From Hyphomicrobiales bacterium (GTDB taxonomy: Bacteria > Pseudomonadota > Alphaproteobacteria > Rhizobiales > Rhizobiaceae): a stretch of DNA of 64,000 nucleotides. Below, piece after piece: positions 17,895-28,354 of this stretch. The stretch covers positions 1 to 64,000 of the forward strand of contig UCKM01000031.1 in NCBI GenBank assembly GCA_900473175.1, written 5' to 3'. Position 1 is the stretch's first letter; each line of letters begins with the position of its first letter. The position numbers were made by a program, and so were the translations under genes. The notes beneath the pieces are model-generated. The model did not search any database. It saw only the letters and a list, made by a program, of their open reading frames with translations, and had not been told where the DNA came from.

Positions 17895-18085
17895 CTAGAG
17901 CCTTTCTTGCTTAAATGGAATCGTTCTGCCGGAGGGTTGAAAGCAGTTTGTTGGTTTGCGCACGCAAACCAACGGCCGGGTTTCCGGCTGGCGGCCACCC
18001 ACTTTGTCAGGCGGCGTCGCCCGATGGGTAAACATCGGCCTCGCCACCTTCCTCGCGGATTGTCTCGCCATCCGAAGGGCTCTAG
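17895..18085. repeat. Mosaic intergenic repeat element with inverted ends (copy B)
   Basis: The ends are CTAGAGCC (17895-17902) and the inverted GGGCTCTAG (18077-18085). Inside is a perfect 10-base stem, TTGGTTTGCG/CGCAAACCAA (17951-17960, 17963-17972), and segments 17977-18014 and 18055-18075 that match copy A at 4138-4390. It fills the gap upstream of the penicillin-binding protein gene and its right end lies 135 bases before that ATG. From 18086 to 18220 I see no gene, only probable promoter sequence. Confidence 0.78.
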
Positions 18086-18220
18086 CGTCGTGCGTCGTCA
18101 TTCTCAATCGGGACGATTGGCATCACCGTCCGCACTTTAACCGCACCTTAAATCGCCGCATTTACCCTGCAACGGGTCGCGGTTCATTCTGTAACGCTTA
18201 CGGGGCGAGACTTCTCATTC

Positions 18221-20416
18221 ATGGCATCACGCGACACGGGCAAACAACGTATCGAGCCGCGCTTCGGTTCGGACCGCCGTTCGGGCGATGATTTGCGCGC
18301 AGATCCGGAGGACAGGCCAGTGGCGAAACGGAAAACAGCGCGGAAGTCCGCCCCCTCGAAACGCCGCAAGGCGCGTCGTGGCGGTAGTGGTGGTGGTTTC
18401 TTCGGCTTCGTGCGGCGCATGCTCTACTGGTCGTTTGTCCTGTGCATATGGGGCGGTATCGCCATGGCAGGCACCGTCATCTATTTCGCGGCGAAGATGC
18501 CGCAGACCACGACCTGGTCGATCCCGGATCGGCCGCCAAACGTCAAGATAGTTTCGGTGGAAGGTGACCTGATCGCCAATCGCGGTGCGTCCGGTGGTGA
18601 AGCCATCAGTCTGCACGACATGTCGCCCTATCTGCCTGAAGCCGTAGTCGCCATCGAGGACCGGCGCTTCTATTCGCATTTCGGCGTTGATCCCATCGGC
18701 TTTGCCCGGGCCATGGCGACCAATATCATATCGGGCCGTCTGGTACAGGGCGGTTCGACCATTACCCAGCAGCTCGCCAAGAACCTTTTCCTGACGCCAG
18801 ACCGCACGATCGAGCGCAAGGTGCAGGAAGTCCTGCTCGCCCTCTGGCTCGAGCGCAAATACACCAAGAACCAGATCCTGGAGATGTATCTCAACCGGGT
18901 CTATCTTGGCTCGGGCTCCTATGGTGTCGCCGCTGCCTCACGGCGCTATTTCGACAAGTCGGCCAAGGAAGTCACTCTGCCGGAGGCAGCCCTGATTGCG
19001 GGACTGCTCAAGGCGCCATCGCGTCTGTCGCCGGCACGTGATCCGAAAGCTGCCAGCGAACGGGCCCAGCTCGTGCTGGCCGCCATGCGCGAACAAGGCA
19101 TGATCGGCGACAAGGAACTCAATGTCGCCATGAAACAACCGGCAACCCGGGCAGCATCCTACTGGACCGGCTCGGAGCAATATGTGGCCGACCGGGTGAT
19201 GGAGGAATTGCCGGGGTTGATCGGCGAGGTGCGCAGCGATGTCATCGTCGATACGACCGTCGATCTTGGGCTGCAGAAGCTCGGCGAGGCATCGATCCGT
19301 GACCTCATCAGCAAGAATGGCGAGAAGCTGAACGTGTCGCAGGGCGCCCTGGTGTCGATCGATGGCACCGGCGCGGTGCGGGCACTTATCGGTGGCTATG
19401 ACTATTCCAACAGCCAGTTCGACCGCGCCAGCGAAGCGAAACGTCAACCGGGCTCGGCCTTCAAGCCGTTCGTCTACCTCTCCGCCCTTGAACAGGGCTT
19501 TACACCTGAATCCGTGCGTAATGATGCGCCGATCCGGATCGGCAACTGGACGCCTGGAAACTTCAACGGCAAGTATTTCGGCAAGGTCACGCTCGCCGAA
19601 GCGCTGGCACGCTCGCTCAATTCCGTCTCGGCGCAGCTGGTGATGGAGGTAGGTCCTAGCACGGTGATATCGACGGCACATCGGCTCGGCATCGATTCGA
19701 ACCTCACCTCCAACGCATCGCTTGCGCTTGGAACCTCCGAAGTGACGTTGCTTGAACTCACCGATGCCTTCGTGCCCTTTGCCAATGGCGGTTACAAGGC
19801 GCCGATCCATATCGTCCGGCGCGTGACGACCAATGAGGGCAAGGTGCTTTACCAGTTTAAGGGGCCGTCGCCTGACCGGGTTATCGATCCGCGCAATGTC
19901 GGCATGATGAATGCGATGCTGCGTCAAACCGTGGAAAGCGGAACCGCCACCAAGGCGAAATTCGGCTGGCCTGCGGCGGGCAAAACCGGCACCAGCCAGA
20001 ATTTTCGCGATGCCTGGTTTATCGGCTATACCTCGAACCTGACGACCGGCGTGTGGTTCGGCAATGATGACGGCAAGCCAACCAGGAAGATAACCGGCGG
20101 TTCGCTGCCTGCCATTGCCTGGAAGGATTTCATGGTTGCGGCGCACAAGGGCGTGCCCGTCGCGCAATTGCCGGGCGACTATCAGCTCAATCAGCAGGTC
20201 AATGACGGTAATGACATCCTGCCTTCAGCAGGCGTCGATCCGGCTGTGCCGGCTTCGGAGGGCGTGCCTTCCGCCGAGCTCAGCCCGGCCGGGCCAATGC
20301 CGCCTGCCGATCTTGGCGATCAGACAGGTTCGACGCATCCGGTGCCATCGGCGAGCGTCGGCGGTGGCGGCAAGAGCCGCAGGACCACTCTGTTTGATCT
20401 GATCATGGGCAACTGA
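18221..20416 (+). CDS. Class A penicillin-binding protein (PBP1A family)
   Basis: This bifunctional peptidoglycan synthase has 731 residues. A basic cytoplasmic tail of about 65 residues precedes one membrane anchor (about 68-90). A glycosyltransferase 51 domain follows (catalytic Glu in AIEDRRFYSHFGVDP, then GGSTITQQLAKNLFL). The transpeptidase has its active Ser near residue 411 (GSAFKPF, SxxK), SLNSVSA (SxN) and GKTGTSQ (KTG, near 587). It polymerises and crosslinks glycan strands in the periplasm. The C-terminus ends in a Pro- and Gly-rich tail. The ATG at 18221 is the first in frame after the upstream repeat. Confidence 0.94.
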   Translation: MASRDTGKQRIEPRFGSDRRSGDDLRADPEDRPVAKRKTARKSAPSKRRKARRGGSGGGFFGFVRRMLYWSFVLCIWGGIAMAGTVIYFAAKMPQTTTWSIPDRPPNVKIVSVEGDLIANRGASGGEAISLHDMSPYLPEAVVAIEDRRFYSHFGVDPIGFARAMATNIISGRLVQGGSTITQQLAKNLFLTPDRTIERKVQEVLLALWLERKYTKNQILEMYLNRVYLGSGSYGVAAASRRYFDKSAKEVTLPEAALIAGLLKAPSRLSPARDPKAASERAQLVLAAMREQGMIGDKELNVAMKQPATRAASYWTGSEQYVADRVMEELPGLIGEVRSDVIVDTTVDLGLQKLGEASIRDLISKNGEKLNVSQGALVSIDGTGAVRALIGGYDYSNSQFDRASEAKRQPGSAFKPFVYLSALEQGFTPESVRNDAPIRIGNWTPGNFNGKYFGKVTLAEALARSLNSVSAQLVMEVGPSTVISTAHRLGIDSNLTSNASLALGTSEVTLLELTDAFVPFANGGYKAPIHIVRRVTTNEGKVLYQFKGPSPDRVIDPRNVGMMNAMLRQTVESGTATKAKFGWPAAGKTGTSQNFRDAWFIGYTSNLTTGVWFGNDDGKPTRKITGGSLPAIAWKDFMVAAHKGVPVAQLPGDYQLNQQVNDGNDILPSAGVDPAVPASEGVPSAELSPAGPMPPADLGDQTGSTHPVPSASVGGGGKSRRTTLFDLIMGN

Positions 20417-20419
20417 TCG

Positions 20420-20583
20420 ATTGTGCGTGGTTCGACAAGCTCACCATGAGAGAGGTTGGTTGATTGCAGGGAGCCAAGAACTGAAACATCGACAGTGATC
20501 TTGCAACGCAAAGAACTTGCAGTCGGCAGTAATCTTGCAACGCACTCACCTCCTCATGGTGAGCTTGTCGAACCACGCACAAT
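20420..20583. repeat. REP-like inverted repeat pair between convergent genes
   Basis: Arms 20420-20450 and 20553-20583 are perfect inverted complements over 31 bases; the left arm contains GGTTCGACAAGCTCACCATG. The roughly 100-base centre holds a direct repeat of ATCTTGCAACGCA (about 20492 and 20531). The TTCGACAAGCTCA core is shared with the element at 524-762. It fills most of the gap between the stops of the penicillin-binding protein and glpK, and the hairpin it would form in RNA may also stop transcription from either side. Confidence 0.85.
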
Positions 20584-20589
20584 TTGGAC

Positions 20590-22080
20590 CTACTGGCTAA
20601 GCGTTCGCCTGACCGCTGATTTCCAGCCGGCAATCTTTGCCTTACGGGTCTTCTCGTCCATCTTCGGGACGAATTGCGTGTCGCGTTCCCAGGTTTTGGA
20701 GAAATCGCGGCGATTCGGCCAGATGCCCGCCTTCGATCCTGCAAGCCAGGCGGCCCCGAGCGCCGTCGTTTCGAGGATGACCGGACGATCCACCGGCGCG
20801 TCGAGGATGTCGGCGAGGCGCTGCATGGTCCAGTCGGAAGCCACCATGCCGCCATCGACACGCAACACGGTCTTCTTATCGGACGCTTTCCAGTCCTTGC
20901 GCATGGCGTCGAGCAGGTCGCGGGTTTGATAAGCGACCGATTCGAGCGCTGCACGGGCAAATTCCGCGGGACCGGTGTTGCGGGTGAGACCGTAGATCGC
21001 GCCACGCGCTTCCGCATCCCAGTGGGGAGCGCCGAGGCCGACGAAGGCGGGAACCAGGTAAACCTCCTGGCTCGGGTCGGCCTGGTCGGCGAGCTTTCCC
21101 GTTTCAGGCGCCGAGCCGATGATCTTGAGACCGTCCCGCAGCCACTGTACGGCTGCGCCGGCAATGAAGATCGAACCTTCAAGCGCATAGGTCGTCTTGC
21201 CGTTGAGGCGGTAGGCGATGGTCGTCAGCAACCGGTTCTTTGACAACACCATGTCACTGCCGGTGTTGAGCAGGGCGAAACAGCCGGTGCCGTAGGTGGA
21301 CTTGAACATGCCGGGCTCGAAGCAGGCCTGGCCGATCGTCGCGGCGTGCTGATCGCCGGCGACGCCAAGGATCGGAATGGCCGCGCCGAGCAGCGAAGCC
21401 TCGGCCGCGCCGTAGTTGGCCGAACAGTCCTTCACCTCTGGCAACATCGCGCGGGGAATGCGAAGGATGCCCAGCAGTTCCTCATCCCATTCATTGGTAG
21501 CGATATTGAACAGCAGCGTGCGCGAAGCATTGGTGGCGTCGGTGGCATGCACCTTGCCGTCTGTAAGCCGCCAGATCAGGAAACTGTCGATCGTACCGAA
21601 GAGCAGTTCGCCATCGGCCGCACGTTTGCGCGCACCCGGCACCTTGTCCAGGATCCACGCAAGTTTGGTGCCGGAAAAATAGGGATCGAGAAGGAGCCCC
21701 GTCTTGCGGGTGAACGTCTTTTCCAGCCCCTGTCTTTTCAGTTTCTGGCAGAGGGATGCGGTGCGCCGGTCCTGCCAGACAATGGCATTGTGGATGGGTT
21801 TTCCGGTCACCTTGTCCCAGACAATAACGGTCTCGCGCTGGTTGGTGATGCCGATAGCCGCCACATCGCCTGCCTGTATCTTGGCATTTTCAATGGCAAT
21901 CTCGCAGGTGCTGAGCACGGATTGCCAGATCTCTTCCGGATCGTGTTCGACCCAGCCGGATTGCGGATAAATCTGCGTGAATTCCTGTTGGCTCTTGCCG
22001 GCGACCTTGCGGTTTTGGTCAAAGACGATGGCACGGCTCGACGTGGTGCCTTGATCGATGGCCAGGATATATCCGTTCAT
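20590..22080 (-). CDS. glpK: Glycerol kinase
   Basis: This 496-residue FGGY kinase has the glycerol kinase start [18 protein letters not shown], the [20 protein letters not shown] segment with the substrate/FBP-site neighbourhood, and the C-terminal [12 protein letters not shown] motif. It phosphorylates glycerol to sn-glycerol 3-phosphate. No glycerol transporter or dehydrogenase gene is adjacent, so it is an isolated member of the pathway here. The start at 22080 ([10 protein letters not shown]) is chosen because the nine upstream residues are not family sequence. Confidence 0.95.
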   Translation of the reverse strand: MNGYILAIDQGTTSSRAIVFDQNRKVAGKSQQEFTQIYPQSGWVEHDPEEIWQSVLSTCEIAIENAKIQAGDVAAIGITNQRETVIVWDKVTGKPIHNAIVWQDRRTASLCQKLKRQGLEKTFTRKTGLLLDPYFSGTKLAWILDKVPGARKRAADGELLFGTIDSFLIWRLTDGKVHATDATNASRTLLFNIATNEWDEELLGILRIPRAMLPEVKDCSANYGAAEASLLGAAIPILGVAGDQHAATIGQACFEPGMFKSTYGTGCFALLNTGSDMVLSKNRLLTTIAYRLNGKTTYALEGSIFIAGAAVQWLRDGLKIIGSAPETGKLADQADPSQEVYLVPAFVGLGAPHWDAEARGAIYGLTRNTGPAEFARAALESVAYQTRDLLDAMRKDWKASDKKTVLRVDGGMVASDWTMQRLADILDAPVDRPVILETTALGAAWLAGSKAGIWPNRRDFSKTWERDTQFVPKMDEKTRKAKIAGWKSAVRRTLSQ

Positions 22081-22203
22081 GCTTGCCCCCCCTGATTTGC
22101 GCGCCAAGATATTGGCTTGAGTTCATCAGATCAATTGCTGCGACATGATAGGGCTCGAAATTCACTGTTCGATGCTCTAAGGCTGATGCAACGGAGAATT
22201 GCC

Positions 22204-22953
22204 ATGTCCAATGATGAACCACGCAAGGTCCTTGTCCTGACGGGAGCAAGCCGCGGTATCGGCCACGCGACCGTCAAACGCTTCTCGCGCGCCGGTTGGC
22301 GCGTCATAACCTGTTCCCGTCAGAGTTTCGATGACAATTGTCCGTGGCCGGCAGGTCCCGAGGACCACATCAAGGTGGACCTTGCCGATCCCGCCGATGT
22401 CGATCACGCTGTTTCCGAGATCCGGCAGCGCCTTGCGGCCGAGGGCGGCGGTCTGAATGCATTGGTCAACAATGCCGGCATCTCGCCGAAAAACAGTGCC
22501 GGGGACCGGCTCGATTCGATCGTGACGCCGATGCAGACCTGGACGACCGTCTTCCAGGTCAATTTCTTCGCGCCGATCATGCTGGCGCGCGGTCTGTTCA
22601 AGGAACTGGAGGCCGCCAAGGGATCGGTAGTCAATGTCACCTCCATTGCCGGCAGCCGCGTGCATCCCTTTGCCGGGACCGCCTACGCGACGTCCAAGGC
22701 GGCTCTCGCCTCGCTGACGCGCGAAATGGCCTCGGATTTTGGCCCGCATGGCATCCGCGTCAATGCAATCGCACCGGGTGAAATCGATACGGCAATTCTT
22801 TCGCCGGGTACCGACAAGCTTGTGGAGCACTTGCCGCTGCGCCGTCTCGGCAAGACCGCAGAAGTTGCCGAGACCATCTTTTTCCTGTGCAGCGAATCGT
22901 CGTCCTACGTAACGGGCGCCGAAATCCATATCAATGGCGGCCAGCACGTCTGA
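22204..22953 (+). CDS. SDR family oxidoreductase
   Basis: This classical short-chain dehydrogenase has 249 residues. TGASRGIG forms the nucleotide-binding loop, NNAGIS follows, and the active site reads SIAGSRVHPFAGTAYATSK (Ser, Tyr, Lys). The substrate cannot be read from the sequence. The ATG at 22204 has GGAG nine bases before it. It is divergent from glpK and convergent with xylA; its stop overlaps the A-run that forms the U-tract of the xylA terminator on the other strand. Confidence 0.9.
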   Translation: MSNDEPRKVLVLTGASRGIGHATVKRFSRAGWRVITCSRQSFDDNCPWPAGPEDHIKVDLADPADVDHAVSEIRQRLAAEGGGLNALVNNAGISPKNSAGDRLDSIVTPMQTWTTVFQVNFFAPIMLARGLFKELEAAKGSVVNVTSIAGSRVHPFAGTAYATSKAALASLTREMASDFGPHGIRVNAIAPGEIDTAILSPGTDKLVEHLPLRRLGKTAEVAETIFFLCSESSSYVTGAEIHINGGQHV

Positions 22954-22980
22954 AAAAGCCCTCCTCAACAGGGAGGAGGG
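22953..22980 (-). terminator. Rho-independent terminator of xylR-xylB-xylA
   Basis: CCCTCCTC (22959-22966) pairs with GAGGAGGG (22973-22980) across a six-base loop, and on the minus strand the stem is followed by CTTTTT. It lies 15 bases after the xylA stop. Confidence 0.8.
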
Positions 22981-22995
22981 TTCAGCTTCAGATCA

Positions 22996-24302
<1,307 letters not shown>

Positions 24303-24306
<4 letters not shown>

Positions 24307-25757
24307 GATTGAACTCCTTTAAGTGCTGGATAGAGGTTGTGATATCGGTTGTAAGCCGCGTCGAAAGCGGCCGTCAGGCGCGCTTCGGGTTCGACACTGT
24401 AGTCTGTTGCGGGGGCGGCGCAGATCGCCAGCGGATCGGCATTTTCCGCGGCAATCAGACCGAGGCGCGCCGCGCCAAAGGCGGCACCAAAATCCCCGTC
24501 GGCAGGAACATCGACCGGGATGTTGAGTGCCGTTGCAATCGCCGTTAGCCAATAGGTCGAGCGGGAGCCGCCGCCGACGGCTGTAACCCGCTGAAGCCGC
24601 GTGCCGGCCGTAGCAAGGGCATGGAGGCAATCGCGGAAGGCAAAGGCGACGCCTTCAAGCACAGCCTGTGTCAAGGCGGCCCGGTCGCTGGCATGTTCCA
24701 GTCCCTGGAAGGAGCCACGGATGGCCGAATCGTTGAGCGGCGTGCGCTCGCCGGAAAGATAGGGCAGGAATGTCACGCCGGAGGGCGCGCGCAATTCGGG
24801 GCCGAGTTCATCCGTCAGTTCGGCCGGTTTGCGCGAGGTGATCCCGGCATACCAGTTCAGCGCATCGGTTGCCGAAAGGATGACGCCCATCTGATGCCAG
24901 GTATTCGGCAGCGCATGACAGAACGTGTGAACCGCACTTTCCGGGTTGGGCAGATAAGCGCGGTTGGCTGCAAACAGCACACCGGATGTGCCGAGCGAAA
25001 CGAAGGCATGGCCTTCACCGACCGTTCCCATGCCACAGGCCGACGCGGCGTTGTCGCCAGCGCCGCCAGCAACGACGACATTGCCGGACATGCCCCAGCG
25101 CGCAGCGAGATCGGCCTTGAGTTTGCCTGACACCTCTGTGCCTTCAACGAGCGAAGGCATATGGCTCTCATCGAGGCCGGTCGCGGCGAGAAGGTCCGCC
25201 GACCACGTGCGCTTACCCACATCGAGCCAGGACGTGCCGGCGGCGTCGGACATTTCTGAGACATGTTCACCCGTCAGCCACAGGCGCAGGTAATCTTTCG
25301 GCAACAGGACGCGGCGAAGTCTGGCGAAAATCTCAGCTTCGTTGTTCTTGACCCATACGACCTTAGGAGCAGTAAAGCCGGGAAAGACGATATTGCCGCT
25401 CAGCGCCCGAAATTTCGGATCGCTGTCGAGTTCGGCGGCCTCAGCATGGCTGCGCGTATCGTTCCACAATATGCAGGGGCGCAGCACCTTGTCGCCGGCG
25501 TCCAGCAACGTCGCGCCGTGCATCTGCCCCGAAAGGCCGATGCCTTTCACGGCGGCAAGCGCCTTGCCGTGCGTGGACTTCAGCGATGCAATGGCGTCCT
25601 CGGTCGCCTTGATCCAGTGGGACGGATCCTGTTCGGACCAACCGGAATGCGGACGCGAAATATCAAGCGTTCCTGTTCCCGAACCGATAACGGTCTGACT
25701 CTCGTCTATCAGCAGGGCCTTGACACCCGATGTGCCCAAATCGAGACCTAGATACAT
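24303..25757 (-). CDS. xylB: Xylulokinase
   Basis: This 484-residue FGGY kinase starts [18 protein letters not shown] and contains [14 protein letters not shown] and [19 protein letters not shown], as in XylB. It phosphorylates D-xylulose to D-xylulose 5-phosphate for the pentose phosphate pathway. The ATG at 25757 is the family start; 35 upstream in-frame residues belong to the intergenic region and xylR end. It lies between xylR and xylA on the same strand. Confidence 0.96.
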
Positions 25758-25783
25758 GAAAATTCCCTTCCTGAAATGTTCGC

Positions 25784-27022
25784 CTAGACGGCGTGCTTGA
25801 GCAGAGTTTCCCCAGGCGCGAACACTTGCGTGTCGAGGTGAAGCAGTGACGTCATCATGCAACCCTGCAGGATTAGCGGATGTTCATCCGGGTAGCATCG
25901 GATACTCAGATCCTGGGTAGCGCCCCAACCCGACGTGCCGGATACGACATCGCGCAATTCCTCTTCCATGAGGTCGAAAACACCGGCGCCCGGACCAACA
26001 AATGCCACGGGCACCGGATCGATCAACGAGAACAGGCTGCGCAGACCTGATCCAATCGCCTGTCCGGCCTTCTGAAATGCGGCGCGCTCTTCGCCATCGG
26101 CTGCTCTGGCACGGTTGGCGACAGCGGTGAATGTCGATGGGTCTACGTCCTGTGCCGGCTGGCTGTTTTCATCTTGGCCGGATGTTGTCCGCAGGATAGC
26201 ATAGTCGCTGGCATAGGCCTCGATACAGCCGTGCCGGCCACAACGGCAAAGGGCGCCTTTCGGCAGATGGAGCATGTGTCCAAACTCGGCAGCGGAGGAA
26301 TGAGCGCCGAGGAAGGGCTTGCCCTTGAGGTAAAGGCCCATACCGATACCGTGGGAGAGCAGGACCGCTGCGAAATCCTTTGCATAGTACTCCGGATCGA
26401 TCCAGCGCAATGCCTCGGCGATCATGTTGCAATCATTGGCAACGGCAACGTCAACGCCATAGCGCTGCGACAGGACATCCCCAAACGCGATGTTGGTGTC
26501 CGGTGTGATCGGCGACCAAAGCATTGTTGCGCTCGTCGCATCGGTAACGCCCTGCACGCCCATTGAAATGTGCATGAGCTGGCCCGCACTGGAGGGGCGG
26601 CAGTCGATCAGATTGTCGAGCATCGTACAGATGGAATGGATCAGCGATTCTGCCGTTGTTTCCAGCGTTGGCACACGCCGGAATTCCTCGGCAATCATCT
26701 GCCCCTTGTAATCATACAGGACGACGTGAACGAGATTGAGCGCAAGCTCGACGATCGCCACCGTGGCGATCGCGGGGTTGAGTGCAAGGGCTACCTGTGG
26801 CCGCCCGCGCCGGTTCGATGTGACATCGCTCTCGCGGCTTTCGCCGATAATTCCCTCCGAAATGAGCGCAGTGGTGATGGCGGAAATGGTGGAGGGGCTG
26901 AGCCCGGTTTGGGCGACAATATCGGTACGCGACAGCAGGCCGTGGCGGCGCAAGGCCGTCAGCACAAGCCTTCGATTCTGGCGCCTGACATCGTCGGGTC
27001 GCGCGATCTCATCAATCGACAA
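25784..27022 (-). CDS. xylR: ROK-family xylose operon regulator
   Basis: This 412-residue ROK repressor has a winged helix-turn-helix (LLSRTDIVAQTGLSPSTISA) and a ROK sugar-kinase-like domain with the zinc motif CRCGRHGCIEAYAS. Position between xylB and the divergent xylFHG operon indicates that it senses xylose and controls both sides. I place the start at TTG 27022 because GGGGAGGAG lies six bases upstream; the alternative TTG at 27061 would put that sequence inside the gene and overlap an operator-like repeat. Confidence 0.9.
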   Translation of the reverse strand: MSIDEIARPDDVRRQNRRLVLTALRRHGLLSRTDIVAQTGLSPSTISAITTALISEGIIGESRESDVTSNRRGRPQVALALNPAIATVAIVELALNLVHVVLYDYKGQMIAEEFRRVPTLETTAESLIHSICTMLDNLIDCRPSSAGQLMHISMGVQGVTDATSATMLWSPITPDTNIAFGDVLSQRYGVDVAVANDCNMIAEALRWIDPEYYAKDFAAVLLSHGIGMGLYLKGKPFLGAHSSAAEFGHMLHLPKGALCRCGRHGCIEAYASDYAILRTTSGQDENSQPAQDVDPSTFTAVANRARAADGEERAAFQKAGQAIGSGLRSLFSLIDPVPVAFVGPGAGVFDLMEEELRDVVSGTSGWGATQDLSIRCYPDEHPLILQGCMMTSLLHLDTQVFAPGETLLKHAV

Positions 27023-27028
27023 AATGCT

Positions 27029-27037
27029 CTCCTCCCC
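27029..27037 (-). promoter_or_regulatory. Ribosome binding site deciding the xylR start
   Basis: The minus strand reads GGGGAGGAG here, six bases before TTG at 27022. No other start in this frame has a comparable site. Confidence 0.75.
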
Positions 27038-27050
27038 ATAACCCTTTTTT

Positions 27051-27080
27051 GTGCATTGCAAAATTGTTGTTGCATTGCAA
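27051..27080. promoter_or_regulatory. Paired operator candidates in the xylR-xylF gap
   Basis: Two 11-base dyads, GTGCATTGCAA (27051-27061) and TTGCATTGCAA (27070-27080), lie 19 bases apart centre to centre, about two helical turns. They are flanked by an inverted CATAACCC (27037-27044) and GGGTTATG (27082-27089). A ROK regulator of the divergent xyl operons could bind here. This is symmetry evidence only. Confidence 0.5.
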
Positions 27081-27104
27081 TGGGTTATGCTGCGAAAATC
27101 TATG

Positions 27105-27151
27105 TTGACATGGAATTGCTTTTAAGTCACTATTTTTTTCGAGCCTCGAAA
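27105..27151 (+). promoter_or_regulatory. xylF promoter with downstream palindrome
   Basis: TTGACA (27105-27110), 17 bases, then CACTAT (27128-27133) form a good housekeeping promoter toward xylF. A 15-base palindrome, TTTCGAG-C-CTCGAAA (27137-27151), overlaps the expected transcription start and is a second operator candidate. Confidence 0.6.
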
Positions 27152-27231
27152 TAAAGAGGTTTGAATGGTGGCCGGAGGTGTAAGGCCACGCATTTATCAG
27201 TCATCGTGCTGCGTGCACTGGGAGGGTTACC

Positions 27232-28275
27232 ATGAAGAAATACGCAACCGCGTTAGCGGGCGCTGCTGTCCTTGCTGTCTCGTTTGCCGGACCTGTTCTG
27301 GCGAAGGACAAGATCGTTGGTGTGTCCTGGTCGAACTTCCAGGAAGAGCGCTGGAAGACCGACGAGGCTGCGATCAAGAAGGCACTTGAAGCCAATGGCG
27401 ACAAGTACATTTCCGCCGATGCGCAGTCTTCGGCTGCCAAACAGTTGACCGATGTCGAGAGCCTGATCTCGCAGGGCGCAAATGCGCTGATCATCCTTGC
27501 CCAGGATTCGAGCGCCATCGGCCCGGCTGTCGAAAAGGCCGTCGCCGAAGGCATTCCGGTCGTTGGTTATGACCGTCTGATCGAAAACAAGGATGCGTTC
27601 TACATCACCTTCGACAACAAGGAAGTCGGCCGCATGCAGGCACGCGGCGTTTTCGCTGTGAAGCCGGAAGGTAACTACGTCTTCATCAAGGGCTCCTCGG
27701 CTGATCCGAACGCCGATTTCCTGTTCTCGGGCGCTCAGGAAGTGCTGAAGGAAGCCATCGATTCCGGCAAGATCAAGAATGTCGGCGAAGCCTATACGGA
27801 TGGCTGGCTGCCAGCTAACGCCCAGAAGAACATGGAACAGTTCCTGACGGCCAACGACAACAAGGTTGATGCCGTTGTTGCCGCCAATGACGGCACTGCA
27901 GGTGGCGCAATTGCAGCGCTGCAGGCCCAAGGGCTCGCCGGCACTGTGCCGGTCTCGGGCCAGGATGCGGATTTCGCCGCGCTGAACCGCGTTGCGCTCG
28001 GCACGCAGACCGTGACGATCTGGAAGGACTCCCGCGAACTTGGCAAGCAAGCCGCAGGCATTGCATCGGCTCTTGCTGATGGCAAGAAGATGGGCGAAAT
28101 CCCGAATGTGCAGAAGTTCGCCGGCGGCGCCAACAAGGTTGAAGTCAACGCCGTCTTCCTGACGCCGGTTCCGGTCACCAAGGACAATCTCGATGTCGTC
28201 ATCGATGCGGGCTGGGTGACGAAAGATGTCGTCTGTCAGGGCGTGAAGGCTGGTTCCGTACCGGCCTGCAAATAG
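27232..28275 (+). CDS. xylF: D-xylose ABC transporter substrate-binding protein
   Basis: This 347-residue periplasmic-binding protein of the ribose/xylose class 2 type has a signal peptide ([20 protein letters not shown], cleaved about residue 23) followed by [19 protein letters not shown], the XylF N-terminal strand. Further XylF landmarks are [17 protein letters not shown] and [16 protein letters not shown] good GGAGGG ribosome binding site precedes the ATG. It is first in xylFHG, divergent from xylRBA. Confidence 0.95.
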   Translation: MKKYATALAGAAVLAVSFAGPVLAKDKIVGVSWSNFQEERWKTDEAAIKKALEANGDKYISADAQSSAAKQLTDVESLISQGANALIILAQDSSAIGPAVEKAVAEGIPVVGYDRLIENKDAFYITFDNKEVGRMQARGVFAVKPEGNYVFIKGSSADPNADFLFSGAQEVLKEAIDSGKIKNVGEAYTDGWLPANAQKNMEQFLTANDNKVDAVVAANDGTAGGAIAALQAQGLAGTVPVSGQDADFAALNRVALGTQTVTIWKDSRELGKQAAGIASALADGKKMGEIPNVQKFAGGANKVEVNAVFLTPVPVTKDNLDVVIDAGWVTKDVVCQGVKAGSVPACK

Positions 28276-28301
28276 TATCGGCCAAATCTGCTAGGATAGA
28301 G

Positions 28302-28328
28302 CGCCGCTGACCCACCCGGTCAGCGGCG
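28302..28328 (+). terminator. Stem-loop between xylF and xylH
   Basis: An 11-pair perfect stem, CGCCGCTGACC/GGTCAGCGGCG, with a five-base loop is followed only by TTTC. It is more likely an mRNA-stabilising or attenuating hairpin that favours xylF product than a full terminator. Confidence 0.6.
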
Positions 28329-28354
28329 TTTCAAAAGAAAACTGGGAGAATAAT

